A DNA stretch of 9,235 bases from Bacteroidota bacterium (GCA_024277695.1 JAJRUR010000010.1:1-9235), one strand, 5' to 3'. Counted from the first letter of the stretch, positions 1 to 8,166 are shown. The notes: generated by a model not told the origin, from the letters alone. Program-made: numbers and translations.

Positions 1-636
1 ACAATACCACGCAAACAATGTACTGTACCAGTGCGCATCGATGGACATCACCCACTGCCAAATGACTACAGGACCTAAGAAGCCAAATATCGGCAAAAAG
101 GCGGCAGCCCATATCTTTGTCTTTCGATAATGGCTAAAATCCAGAATCTCAGAGTCATCCTCTGCCAGGGAAAGTGAGCGTATCTTACGTGCTACTAAAT
201 AAAACAATCCCAAAAAACCAAAAGTTGCCAAGGCATACCATATAGGGTTCAAAAATCCGCTTTTGCCCTTTAATATGCTATCGTGTGCTACTGAATTACT
301 ATCTGCCCAGTGATACAAATGATTCCACCCAAAAAATACGCCTAATGCGATGATACCCATCAACACTATCCCGACGATCATAAACATAGAGTACGCTTCC
401 CACAGACGTTTAAAAACCGAAAACCAGCCGGCATATGCAGTGATAAAGGCAGTCAAGCCAAATAATGCAATAAAAGATATCCCGGTAAAAAAGATCGAAT
501 TATGCAAAAAATTGGACCAAAAGCGGGTGTGAAATTCATCATCCACAAACCATGTAACTCCCATCGCGATGACTCCCAGTAACATGAACACATATAGGCT
601 CATTTGAAGTTTAGAACTGATTTCGAATTGCTTCAT
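1..636 (-). CDS. actF: Alternative complex III subunit ActF (partial, C-terminus beyond window edge)
   Basis: Integral membrane subunit of the quinol:cytochrome c oxidoreductase, distantly NrfD-like and related to ActC; it is thought to help form the membrane part next to ActC. The first 212 residues are present, beginning MKQFEISSKLQMSLYVFMLL, with no stop before the left edge. Hydrophobic segments are visible at about 12-30, 46-70, 82-104, 131-149 and 175-197. Residues 199-210 read SIDAHWYSTLFA, resembling the conserved SID.HWYS.LF.WY stretch I associate with ActF. The start at 636 lies 22 nt after the actE stop and is preceded by A/T-rich sequence without a Shine-Dalgarno motif. Full family members are roughly twice this long, so about half of the gene is missing, only because the window ends. 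Position after actE strongly supports the call; an ActC duplicate is the only serious alternative. Confidence 0.9.
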   Translation of the reverse strand, partial: MKQFEISSKLQMSLYVFMLLGVIAMGVTWFVDDEFHTRFWSNFLHNSIFFTGISFIALFGLTAFITAYAGWFSVFKRLWEAYSMFMIVGIVLMGIIALGVFFGWNHLYHWADSNSVAHDSILKGKSGFLNPIWYALATFGFLGLFYLVARKIRSLSLAEDDSEILDFSHYRKTKIWAAAFLPIFGFLGPVVIWQWVMSIDAHWYSTLFAWYC

Positions 637-658
637 TTCAGATTATTGATTATATGAT

Positions 659-1447
659 TTAATGTTGTATGTTTTGATTCTCTCCAGTCTGCTTATCCAT
701 TACGCGCTCTGTATTATCCGCTTGCCCTACGATCCATTTTGATCCGGGTATAGCACTTGTATTTAGCGTGTTGCTTTGCTCATTATACTCAAGACCTTTG
801 GACTTAGCTTGCAACGATCTAATATAATGAATCACCTGCCACCTTTCCTCATAGGATAACTTGTCCGCATATCCGCCCATCACATTTTTACCATACATTA
901 TCCCGTGATAATAGCGTCCCTCTGACGAATTAATAAAGTCATCTGTAGTAAATAAGGCGGGTTGTGCCGGATATTTTGCTTTTTTATTTTTCTCACTGAC
1001 CAAATATCCGTCTCCATCACCTTTTTCTCCATGGCAGATACCACAATATACATTATAGATTTCTTTGGCTCGAGCCAATCCGGCTTCCGTAATAGGATAT
1101 GGGTTTTTGGTAATTTCTACTATAGCTCGCTGACGGTCTTCTTCTGTGTCTTTGTAATGGTATGGAACAGTACCGGATGGTGCCATCCATGTATCTCCGG
1201 ATTTTCCTGCCATACCCCTTGGGATTGTCCCCTTTACAGGATTTCGTGCTTGTACATATTTATAGTATTCATCCTCATCGCCCCAAGTATTATGGCTATA
1301 ATAATCATAATAATTAGCCTCATAAGCAATCGAGTGTCCCATATCCGGAATAAACTCACTGCCGGGATTCTCTCCACCCGGAAGAGCACAAGAGCCCATC
1401 AACACAGACACTAATAAGAGTTGGAATAAAAACAAACTATTTCTCAT
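659..1447 (-). CDS. actE: Alternative complex III subunit ActE, monoheme cytochrome c lipoprotein
   Basis: Periplasmic, membrane-anchored electron-transfer subunit, 262 aa. The N-terminus is a lipoprotein signal: a hydrophobic stretch at 5-17, then the lipobox MGSC with Cys20 as the expected lipidated residue. Residues 40-70 are rich in Tyr and acidic residues, followed by a class I cytochrome c domain (about 120-215) with the heme motif CGICH at 135-139. Met184 and Met190 (in YGKNVMGGY) are candidates for the sixth heme ligand; Met190 fits better. The same frame stays open upstream to an ATG at 1561, but that would add 38 residues overlapping actD and bury the signal peptide, so 1447 is preferred. 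The start is one base after the actD stop (TAA-T-ATG), suggesting translational coupling. In the complex, ActE works beside ActA in passing electrons to a soluble cytochrome or an oxidase. Confidence 0.93.
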   Translation of the reverse strand: MRNSLFLFQLLLVSVLMGSCALPGGENPGSEFIPDMGHSIAYEANYYDYYSHNTWGDEDEYYKYVQARNPVKGTIPRGMAGKSGDTWMAPSGTVPYHYKDTEEDRQRAIVEITKNPYPITEAGLARAKEIYNVYCGICHGEKGDGDGYLVSEKNKKAKYPAQPALFTTDDFINSSEGRYYHGIMYGKNVMGGYADKLSYEERWQVIHYIRSLQAKSKGLEYNEQSNTLNTSAIPGSKWIVGQADNTERVMDKQTGENQNIQH

Positions 1448-1448
1448 A

Positions 1449-1964
1449 TTATATCGTTTTGGAGTACACTTCTGATGCACCGGTTTTTTTAAAAAATTGT
1501 TCTGCATTTGATGGAGAAAGAGCATCAGTGCCTGTATCAAAAACCAAGCAAAATTTGTCATCTGTAATCCGCTTATCCAAAATCACCGGCTTTGCTCCAG
1601 GCCCCATCCCACTAATGACATAAAAAGTTATTACCATGCCTACAGCACTGAACAGAACGGTGAGCTCAAAGATAATCGGGATAAATGCCGGTAATGAAAA
1701 ATAAGGCTTACCGCCAAAGATGATCGGCCAACTTCTCGTAAATACCCATGTCATAAACAAAAATGCAGTCAGCGTACCTATGAGTCCGTAGATAAATCCT
1801 GTAATGTGCAAACGTGATTCCTTTAGACCCAACAGTGGATCCAATCCATGCACCGGAAATGGCGAATAGACCTCTTCGATCTCCAGATGTTCTGCGTTGG
1901 CCTGTCTTACTGCACTCAACAGATCCGTCTCATCATCGTATAATCCGTAGGTTATGTTTTTCAT
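1449..1964 (-). CDS. actD: Alternative complex III subunit ActD (DUF3341 membrane protein)
   Basis: Membrane subunit of alternative complex III, 171 aa, a usual length for DUF3341 proteins. The N-terminal half (about 1-50) is soluble and starts MKNITYGLYDDETDLLSAV, followed by the EEVYSPFPVHGLD stretch (30-42) typical of the family. Two transmembrane helices follow at about 53-75 and 92-118, joined by a short loop containing the FGGKPYFSLPAFIP-like segment. The C-terminal 50 residues are soluble and include DDKFCLVFD. No cofactor-binding motif is visible; the family is considered structural, packing against ActC and ActF. It starts 49 nt after actC and ends one base before actE. Identification rests on the family-like sequence plus its exact place in the actABCDEF order. 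Confidence 0.92.
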   Translation of the reverse strand: MKNITYGLYDDETDLLSAVRQANAEHLEIEEVYSPFPVHGLDPLLGLKESRLHITGFIYGLIGTLTAFLFMTWVFTRSWPIIFGGKPYFSLPAFIPIIFELTVLFSAVGMVITFYVISGMGPGAKPVILDKRITDDKFCLVFDTGTDALSPSNAEQFFKKTGASEVYSKTI

Positions 1965-1979
1965 CAGTTTATTATTTTT

Positions 1980-1988
1980 GCTTTAAGC
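1980..1988. repeat. Short palindrome in the actC-actD gap
   Basis: GCTTTAAGC is a 4+1+4 palindrome, 15 nt upstream of the actD start. On the minus strand it is embedded in CTGCTTAAAGCA, similar to the CTGCTTTAAACA found before actB, and both are followed by ATAATAAA before the ATG. The match is short and could be chance. Confidence 0.2.
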
Positions 1989-2013
1989 AGTACTATTCGT
2001 TTTTATTAATTAT

Positions 2014-3423
2014 TTATGCCAGTTCTTTTTCGACTACCTCCACATAATGCTTGGAGTTCTTGTCTATATACTGGTCACCGGAGGATTTGAGTATATGCTT
2101 GACTTCGGCTATGGCAATAACCGGGGCTACGCGAGCAAAAATCAAGAAGCAAGTAAAAAATAATCCCAAAGAGCCTAAGAAAAGACCGATCTCAACCCAT
2201 GTCGGCGAATAATAGCTCCAACTCGAAGGAAGATAATCCCTAGCCAATGTCGTAGCAATAATTACAAATCGCTCAAACCACATCCCGATATTGATAAAAA
2301 TGGACATAAAGAATGTAATAAAAATACTTCTTCTTGCCTTTTTACTCCAGAAAATAAGTGGGGCGAGCACGTTACAAGACATCATACCTACATAAGACCA
2401 CCAATAAGGACCAAAAACACGATTAAAGAATGCATATTGTTCATAAATATAACCTGAATACCAAGCGATAAATAATTCCGTCAGGTATGCCGTACCGACT
2501 AGCATACCTGTTAGTAATATGACTTTATTCATAGATTCGATATGCTCTAGGGTGATATATTCTTGTAGGTCAAAAACCTTGCGGGCGATGACCATCAAAC
2601 TCTGTACCATAGCAAAACCAGAAAAAATGGCTCCGGCTACAAAGTATGGAGGAAATATCGTCGTATGCCATCCGGGTATCACCGAGGTAGCAAAGTCAAA
2701 ACTTACAATGGTATGTACTGAGAGTACGAGCGGTGTAGCCAGACCTGCCAATATGAGGGACAAGGACTCCCATCGTTGCCAGTGTTTTGCCTTACCTGTC
2801 CATCCAAAAGATGCCACTTCATAAAATTTCTTGCGGATGCCCTTAGCTCTATCTCGAACTGTCGCTAAATCGGGCACCAGTCCTGTGTACCAAAAGAGTA
2901 GTGAAACTGTAAAATATGTACTAATCGCAAAAACATCCCAAAGTAGAGGACTATTAAAGTTGACCCATAGAGGACCTCGACTATTGGGATAGGGAAAGAT
3001 AAAGAATCCCATCCACTGTCGTCCCATATGGATGAGTGGAAACTGACCGGCACAGATAACGGCAAAAATGGTCATCGCCTCTGCCGCTCTATTAACTCCG
3101 GTACGCCACTTCTGTCTAAAGAGCAAGAGTATAGCAGATATCAATGTCCCTGCATGACCGATTCCTACCCACCAAACAAAGTTCGTGATATCCCATCCCC
3201 ATCCGATGGTGCGATTAAGGTCCCAAGTACCTATCCCTCCCCATACGGTGATCACTAGACACACCAAATATATGGCTAGGAAAGTGACCGCCAAAATAAA
3301 TGCTATAATCCAAGCCAAACTCGGAGCTCGCTCTGTTGGGGCGCATATATCCTCTGTAATATCGTGATATGTTTTGTTCCCTTCTATTAATGGTCGTCGT
3401 ATAGGTGATACTATTGAACTCAT
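2014..3423 (-). CDS. actC: Alternative complex III subunit ActC (NrfD/PsrC-type quinol-oxidising membrane protein)
   Basis: Main quinol-binding membrane subunit, 469 aa. After a soluble N-terminus of about 35 residues, I count around ten hydrophobic segments: about 36-60, 77-102, 115-133, 161-180, 221-240, 260-280, 299-321, 343-358, 366-391 and 410-432, in line with the usual NrfD-family fold of ActC. Conserved-looking polar positions inside or near helices include His90 (WVGIGHAGT), His132, His237, Glu316 and the WFERF stretch at 382-386; some probably serve quinol binding or proton transfer, but I cannot assign which. It lies 29 nt after actB, whose Fe-S domain would receive electrons from it. 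Polysulfide reductase PsrC and NrfD proper are the near relatives, but those operons lack the fused ActB, the multiheme ActA and the DUF3341 partner found here. Confidence 0.95.
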   Translation of the reverse strand: MSSIVSPIRRPLIEGNKTYHDITEDICAPTERAPSLAWIIAFILAVTFLAIYLVCLVITVWGGIGTWDLNRTIGWGWDITNFVWWVGIGHAGTLISAILLLFRQKWRTGVNRAAEAMTIFAVICAGQFPLIHMGRQWMGFFIFPYPNSRGPLWVNFNSPLLWDVFAISTYFTVSLLFWYTGLVPDLATVRDRAKGIRKKFYEVASFGWTGKAKHWQRWESLSLILAGLATPLVLSVHTIVSFDFATSVIPGWHTTIFPPYFVAGAIFSGFAMVQSLMVIARKVFDLQEYITLEHIESMNKVILLTGMLVGTAYLTELFIAWYSGYIYEQYAFFNRVFGPYWWSYVGMMSCNVLAPLIFWSKKARRSIFITFFMSIFINIGMWFERFVIIATTLARDYLPSSWSYYSPTWVEIGLFLGSLGLFFTCFLIFARVAPVIAIAEVKHILKSSGDQYIDKNSKHYVEVVEKELA

Positions 3424-3452
3424 ATATTTCTGATTCTTAAATTTTTATCTAA

Positions 3453-6400
3453 TTAGGCATCTAATTTGTGATCCCGATTAATAATTTTTGCTGAATAATT
3501 GACCGACGGTCTGACATTGATTTCTTCAAGTACTTGATATGTAAGTCCATTATGGATATTCTTGACTAGTTCGCTCTCCTCGTTATTAAAATCACCAAAA
3601 ACGATTGCTCCGGTAGGACAAGCCGTCTGACAAGCTGATTTGATCTCACCATCTTTTAGAGCTCTACCCTCTTTTTTGGCAGTGAGCTTACCATCTTGTA
3701 TCCGCTGCACGCAGAAACTACATTTTTCGATAACTCCTCTTGATCGTACTGTGACATCCGGATTGAGTACCATTCTGGTGAGGTCATCGTTTCCAAAAAT
3801 CTCTCCATTTAGTTTGGGTTGATTGATAGGAAAAAGATCTGCTGTCGTATAATCGAGCCAATTGAACCGTCGGACTTTGTAAGGACAGTTATTAGCACAA
3901 TAGCGTGTGCCTATGCATCGATTATATGTCATCTGATTGAGCCCTTCAGAACTGTGATTGGTTGCTGCAACGGGACATACATTTTCGCAAGGAGCATTAT
4001 CACAGTGTTGGCACATAAGCGGTTGATAGACTGTATTGGGATTATTGACATCTCCATAAAAATACCGATCTATCCTCAACCAAGCCATCTCATGATGTCT
4101 TTCGACCTCGCGCTTGCCTACGACAGGTACATTATTTTCTGCCATACAGGATACAGTGCATGCTCCACAACCAATACAAGCATTGAGGTCAATAGCAAGT
4201 CCCCAATGATGTCCTTGTTCATAATAATTTTCTTTGTATTCTTCGTAAGGGTAAAGAGTTTTGGAATTTAATTTTTCAAATTTGGCACGTTCCTCATGCA
4301 ATTCTTCGATGAAAGTTTCGACATCCTCCAAGTTTGCTCTGCGGATAATGGAACGATCAACCAAAGATCCTTGATATCCTTTTTTGATACTCGGTGCTGT
4401 GATTTCATCGACATTGACTTTTTTGCCGGTTTTGGGATCTATATCGGTGACTCCCATACTATGGTGATACTGTACGGCAGGTATATCTTTTTCTTTTCCT
4501 ACTTTGCCGGATAGTTTGACATCAGCTACAAAGTATTGAAAGAGACCATCCTGCCCCTCCGTCATCATATCGTACAAATTTGTGCCGATGTTGATTCCGG
4601 CTGCTCCGACAGATCTCCTCCCATATCCCAGTGCGATACCTACGGTTCCGGGCATTTGACCGAATTGATTCATCACGGTGACCGTTTTATTGTTTTCTCC
4701 TAGTGTCAATTCAGCAAAATCACCATCTTTGAGATCATTAAAACTGTCATAATCCATACCTCCACTCCAAGTAACAGGTACGGAGAGATAATTGCCCCAC
4801 ACGGTACGCATTACAGGATCCGGCATCTCTTGTAGCCAAGGATTATTAGCATGCTGTCCGGAGCCTATATTGATACTCTCATAAAATTGGAGTTCCAAAT
4901 CAGCATTTAGCGGAGTGGACGATTGCGTACTCAAGTCGGGCAAAGCCTTTGTTGAAAACACCTCAGCACTCGGAATACTACCTTGAGCTATTCCATCATG
5001 TACCGAAGTATCCCAGTCCAATCCCGCTTGGAGCCAATTTTGCTTTAGATAATTATAATATGGTTGATCATCTTCAAAAATTTCAGGGGCAGCTCCTGAC
5101 CATTTGAGCAAGGATGTTTCTGCCTGACGGGTATCAAAAAGTGGTGAGATAGTGGGTTGGATCAAACTTAAGAATCCTTTTTTGGGTTCGGCATCTCCCC
5201 AAGACTCGAGCAGATGATGTTTCGGTGCCACCACTTGACTCAGTTCGGCTGTTTCATCCGATGCTGTAGCTAATGAGACCATCAAACCGACTTTTTCGGC
5301 AGCCGTCTTGAAAGCCCCTGCCCATGGGTTATCAAATGCGGGATTTCCATCAAGGACAAATACTGCGTCCATACTTCCGGCTTCCATATCCGATATAAGC
5401 TTTTTGAGTGATCTCTCATCTCCTTGTTTTTGGTATGAGGGTGTATTCATATCGAGCGTAGTGCCGAGGTTGCCCAAAATATCGTTCATCTGATTGACCA
5501 TAAGTTGGGCGGCCATATTATTGGAAGCGGATACAATGAGGGATTTGGATCCGGCGGCCTTGAGTTTTGTGGCTACTCGATCGAGCGCTTTGGCAGCCTC
5601 CGGATTGACGGATGTACTGCCTAGAGGGGTACCTCCTAGCGCATTGCAAAGATAAGCGATAGCGGCATCCTGTTCGGAGGGTTTGACGAGGATACGATTA
5701 TCGGCATTGGAGCCGGTAAGTGACATATTATTTTCTATCTGGACATGCCAAGACATTTTGGGATTCTTTGGATCTACTTTACGGTTTTTGATATAGTCAG
5801 CACTATACTCTACAGGAGAAATCCACGTACCTAAGAAGTCTGCATTAAAACTGACTATCACTTCTGCTTGATCAAAATGATAATTAGGTATAGCTCGTAT
5901 GCCGTAAGACTTTTCATTGGCGGCAAGTTGTGCTGCAGCAGAAAAGGGATCATACATGGCGATTTGCGTATTGGGGTATTTTGTCTTGAACTCAGCCAAT
6001 ATTTTTTTGAATGTGGGACTCAGAATAGTCCGGCTGATGATTCCGATTTTGGAGCCGGAATTGAGTTTACTTACGATCAATTGGTCCACTTCTTGCCAAG
6101 AACTTTTGGCTCCGTCTATAAGTGGCTGTCGAAATCTGCTCAGATCATACAGACTCAATACGTGTGCTTGTGCTCTTGCAGAAGTTCCTTGACCGGTGAT
6201 GGGGGACATTGAATTGCCTTCAATCTTGATCGGTCTTCCTTCTCTGGTTTTGACTAGAATGGAGCAATAATCACCTCCGTCCACATAAGTAGAAGCGTAA
6301 TAAGTAGGGACTCCGGGTACAATCTCTTCCGGACGATGGACGTAAGGAATGGCTCGACGTACCGGAGCATCACAGGCAGCGATAGATGCAGCAGTCACGC

Positions 6401-6584
6401 TAAACCCCAATATCTTAAGAAAGTCTCGTCTTGATGTGGTAAGGGATTCGTTTTGATGTCCCACGAGCAGTTTACTGATGGGTACGTCTCTAAACTCGCT
6501 ATGGACTTCTGCGATATACTCGGGATCTTTGGAAATATCCTTGAGGCCTATCCAAGTTTGATCCTTCTGTTGATTATCCTTCAT
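3453..6584 (-). CDS. actB: Alternative complex III subunit ActB (fused molybdopterin-oxidoreductase-like and ferredoxin-like protein)
   Basis: Large electron-transfer subunit, 1043 aa. Residues 1-71 form an extended Tat leader: about 50 soluble residues, then SRRDFLKILG with Arg52-Arg53, a hydrophobic run, and IAAC ending at Cys71, a plausible lipidation site. Residues about 80-760 resemble the molybdopterin oxidoreductase catalytic chain, but no N-terminal CxxCxxxC cluster motif is present, as expected for ActB, whose domain carries no Mo cofactor. Residues about 795-1000 form a four-cluster ferredoxin region: CIGCGACTVSC (Cys803, 806, 809, 813), CQHCDNAPCENVC (858, 861, 866, 870), CIGTRYCANNC (890, 896, 900), Cys955/958 and CQTAC (985, 989). 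Family knowledge puts three [4Fe-4S] and one [3Fe-4S] cluster here, carrying electrons from the ActC quinol site to the hemes. The gene starts 66 nt after actA and is intact. NCBI-style naming would be a TAT-variant-translocated molybdopterin oxidoreductase. Confidence 0.96.
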   Translation of the reverse strand: MKDNQQKDQTWIGLKDISKDPEYIAEVHSEFRDVPISKLLVGHQNESLTTSRRDFLKILGFSVTAASIAACDAPVRRAIPYVHRPEEIVPGVPTYYASTYVDGGDYCSILVKTREGRPIKIEGNSMSPITGQGTSARAQAHVLSLYDLSRFRQPLIDGAKSSWQEVDQLIVSKLNSGSKIGIISRTILSPTFKKILAEFKTKYPNTQIAMYDPFSAAAQLAANEKSYGIRAIPNYHFDQAEVIVSFNADFLGTWISPVEYSADYIKNRKVDPKNPKMSWHVQIENNMSLTGSNADNRILVKPSEQDAAIAYLCNALGGTPLGSTSVNPEAAKALDRVATKLKAAGSKSLIVSASNNMAAQLMVNQMNDILGNLGTTLDMNTPSYQKQGDERSLKKLISDMEAGSMDAVFVLDGNPAFDNPWAGAFKTAAEKVGLMVSLATASDETAELSQVVAPKHHLLESWGDAEPKKGFLSLIQPTISPLFDTRQAETSLLKWSGAAPEIFEDDQPYYNYLKQNWLQAGLDWDTSVHDGIAQGSIPSAEVFSTKALPDLSTQSSTPLNADLELQFYESINIGSGQHANNPWLQEMPDPVMRTVWGNYLSVPVTWSGGMDYDSFNDLKDGDFAELTLGENNKTVTVMNQFGQMPGTVGIALGYGRRSVGAAGINIGTNLYDMMTEGQDGLFQYFVADVKLSGKVGKEKDIPAVQYHHSMGVTDIDPKTGKKVNVDEITAPSIKKGYQGSLVDRSIIRRANLEDVETFIEELHEERAKFEKLNSKTLYPYEEYKENYYEQGHHWGLAIDLNACIGCGACTVSCMAENNVPVVGKREVERHHEMAWLRIDRYFYGDVNNPNTVYQPLMCQHCDNAPCENVCPVAATNHSSEGLNQMTYNRCIGTRYCANNCPYKVRRFNWLDYTTADLFPINQPKLNGEIFGNDDLTRMVLNPDVTVRSRGVIEKCSFCVQRIQDGKLTAKKEGRALKDGEIKSACQTACPTGAIVFGDFNNEESELVKNIHNGLTYQVLEEINVRPSVNYSAKIINRDHKLDA

Positions 6585-6600
6585 TTGATTTTATTATGTT

Positions 6601-6613
6601 TAAAGCAGCTTTA
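6601..6613. repeat. Short palindrome in the actA-actB gap
   Basis: TAAAGCAGCTTTA is a perfect 6+1+6 palindrome in the 66-nt AT-rich spacer, 16 nt upstream of the actB start codon. No T-run follows it on the minus strand, so it does not look like a terminator. It may be chance in AT-rich DNA, an mRNA processing or protein-binding site; no function can be assigned. Confidence 0.25.
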
Positions 6614-6650
6614 TAGTTATTTCTTTATAATATATATCCAGTTACAAAAA

Positions 6651-8066
6651 TTAATAATGGCATTTTTGACATTCTGTACCTCCGATTTCTTCTACGGTTA
6701 CACTTTTTCGTGTCCCGTTGACCATTTCTTCGTGCATTTTGATGTAGGACTCTGCATAGTATTTATTGTCCGCAAATCCTTTGACCTCCGTCTGCCTGTG
6801 ACAATTGATACACCATCCCATAGAGAGTGGTGCAGACTGTTCTAAGACTTCCATTTCCTGTACCGGTCCGTGGCATGTCTGACACTCGAGTTTTCCTACG
6901 GTGACATGCTGTGCATGGTTAAAATATACGTGATCGGGAAGATTGTGTACTCTGATCCATTCGATTCCTCCCTGTATTTTTGTTTTTTGTTTGTTGGTTA
7001 GGGAGTTCTTGATGCCACGCCATTGTTCTCTCACGATGCGTTCCCCTTTTGCATCTAATGATGCCAAATCATTGTCTTCCATATACTTGGCACCTATCCA
7101 AGCCTTGTAGATTTCTTCAATCTTGTCCTCCTCCATATTTTCATAATCTTCTATGTACTTACCTGCTACAGGGTCAAAACCCACGGAGGCATAAATTTTG
7201 GAAATTTCGGCGGTTCCGGTGGTAGTACCTGAAGTGACCGCTGTGTGGCAGTTCATACAGGTATTAGCTGCCGGTATAACCGAATGTTTACTGCGACGGG
7301 CTCCATCGTGACAATATTTACAATCTATCTGTTGATCTCCGGCGTGTACTTTATGCGAAAACTTAATCGGTTGCGTAGGAGCATAGCCCTGTTGACGACC
7401 CAGATTCATCGCCCGATTGACGACTTGGTAGCCCAAAAAGGTCATAAGACCTACTAACAATAGAGCAACAAATCCTTTATTGGTCAGTGCATCCCACAGG
7501 GTTCTTTGTTTTGCATTAGGACCGAGTTCTTTGACATCTTGGATATAATTGAGTCCGGAAATCACTCTGGAAAGTACTAGAGCTACAATGGCTAATACTC
7601 CGAGCAGGAGATAGTATATAAAGTTACTTTTCTGCTTCGATTGACCACCGGTTGAAGTCACTGTCTCCACTGCTTCGGGAACTTTTGTAAACTCTTGTTG
7701 GATATAGGCAAGCATATTTGCAATGTCGTCATCCTTCAGTGCCGGAAAACTGGTCATCTGCCCGCCTTTCTCTCCCCATTCGTCCCAAAGTTGCGTAGCC
7801 ATTGGGTGACCTTCGCTGATTTGCTTTTGCGAGTTACGAATCCAAGCGTACAAATCCTCTTTGGGATATTCAGCCCATCGCTCTTCTACTCCACCCAAAG
7901 CCGGTCCGGTCATATTGGATTTCATATCCTTATTGTGACAGGCAGCACAATTGGCCTTAAAGAGATTTTTTCCTGCGGCAGTATCTTGGGCCTGCAGATC
8001 AAGTAAAAAGGCAAACAAAAAACTTATGATGCACAAAGATATCCTTTGTATATAGTTTAGGCTCAT
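6651..8066 (-). CDS. actA: Alternative complex III subunit ActA, multiheme cytochrome c (six CxxCH motifs)
   Basis: Periplasmic heme subunit that takes electrons from ActB, 471 aa. A signal peptide covers about 1-26, with likely cleavage after LQA. Residues about 27-127 form a class I cytochrome c domain with CAACH at 40-44 and a likely Met ligand at 104 (GGQMTSFP). Two hydrophobic helices follow, at about 149-169 and 199-217. The C-terminal half carries five more heme motifs: CKYCH (249-253), CMNCH (270-274), CQTCH (395-399), CINCH (419-423) and CQKCH (466-470, one residue before the end). Those five match the pentaheme core known for ActA; the N-terminal heme domain is additional. This is the first gene of the act operon, preceded by a promoter candidate at 8133-8166 with a leader of about 60-70 nt. 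The start at 8066 is well placed for the signal peptide and has no Shine-Dalgarno motif. Confidence 0.94.
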   Translation of the reverse strand: MSLNYIQRISLCIISFLFAFLLDLQAQDTAAGKNLFKANCAACHNKDMKSNMTGPALGGVEERWAEYPKEDLYAWIRNSQKQISEGHPMATQLWDEWGEKGGQMTSFPALKDDDIANMLAYIQQEFTKVPEAVETVTSTGGQSKQKSNFIYYLLLGVLAIVALVLSRVISGLNYIQDVKELGPNAKQRTLWDALTNKGFVALLLVGLMTFLGYQVVNRAMNLGRQQGYAPTQPIKFSHKVHAGDQQIDCKYCHDGARRSKHSVIPAANTCMNCHTAVTSGTTTGTAEISKIYASVGFDPVAGKYIEDYENMEEDKIEEIYKAWIGAKYMEDNDLASLDAKGERIVREQWRGIKNSLTNKQKTKIQGGIEWIRVHNLPDHVYFNHAQHVTVGKLECQTCHGPVQEMEVLEQSAPLSMGWCINCHRQTEVKGFADNKYYAESYIKMHEEMVNGTRKSVTVEEIGGTECQKCHY

Positions 8067-8132
8067 TAGCTTATATATTATAATTGGTTGTATAAAAATT
8101 CAGTTTTGTCTCAATCATACTAAAATGCTCCG

Positions 8133-8166
8133 CAAAAATAATGTACCCGACGAATAGTTTTATCAA
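8133..8166 (-). promoter_or_regulatory. Candidate Bacteroidota-type promoter of the act operon
   Basis: On the minus strand, TATTTTTG (8140-8133) matches the -7 consensus TAnnTTTG exactly. A TTG at 8166-8164 stands 23 nt upstream, at the long end of the spacing reported for this promoter class. Transcription would start near 8126, leaving a leader of about 60 nt before actA. The TTG overlaps the T-run of the thyA terminator. The -7 match is solid; the -33 assignment is uncertain because TTG is a short motif. Confidence 0.5.

Noticed and set aside
962..1414. 150-aa open frame on the plus strand opposite actE
   Set aside because: It is antisense to a clear cytochrome gene, shows no recognisable family features, and its long hydrophobic and Ser/Ile-rich runs come from complementing actE codons.
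1448..1561. N-terminal extension of actE to an ATG at 1561
   Set aside because: It overlaps actD in another frame, and the lipoprotein signal with the MGSC lipobox begins exactly at the 1447 ATG.
3819..4271. 150-aa open frame on the plus strand opposite the ActB ferredoxin region
   Set aside because: It mirrors the cysteine-rich coding sequence of actB, with no independent start context or domain.
2014..6584. Polysulfide, thiosulfate or formate oxidoreductase instead of alternative complex III
   Set aside because: The ActB fusion of catalytic-like and four-cluster parts, missing cofactor ligands, the multiheme ActA, DUF3341 ActD, monoheme ActE and ActF in order fit only the act operon.
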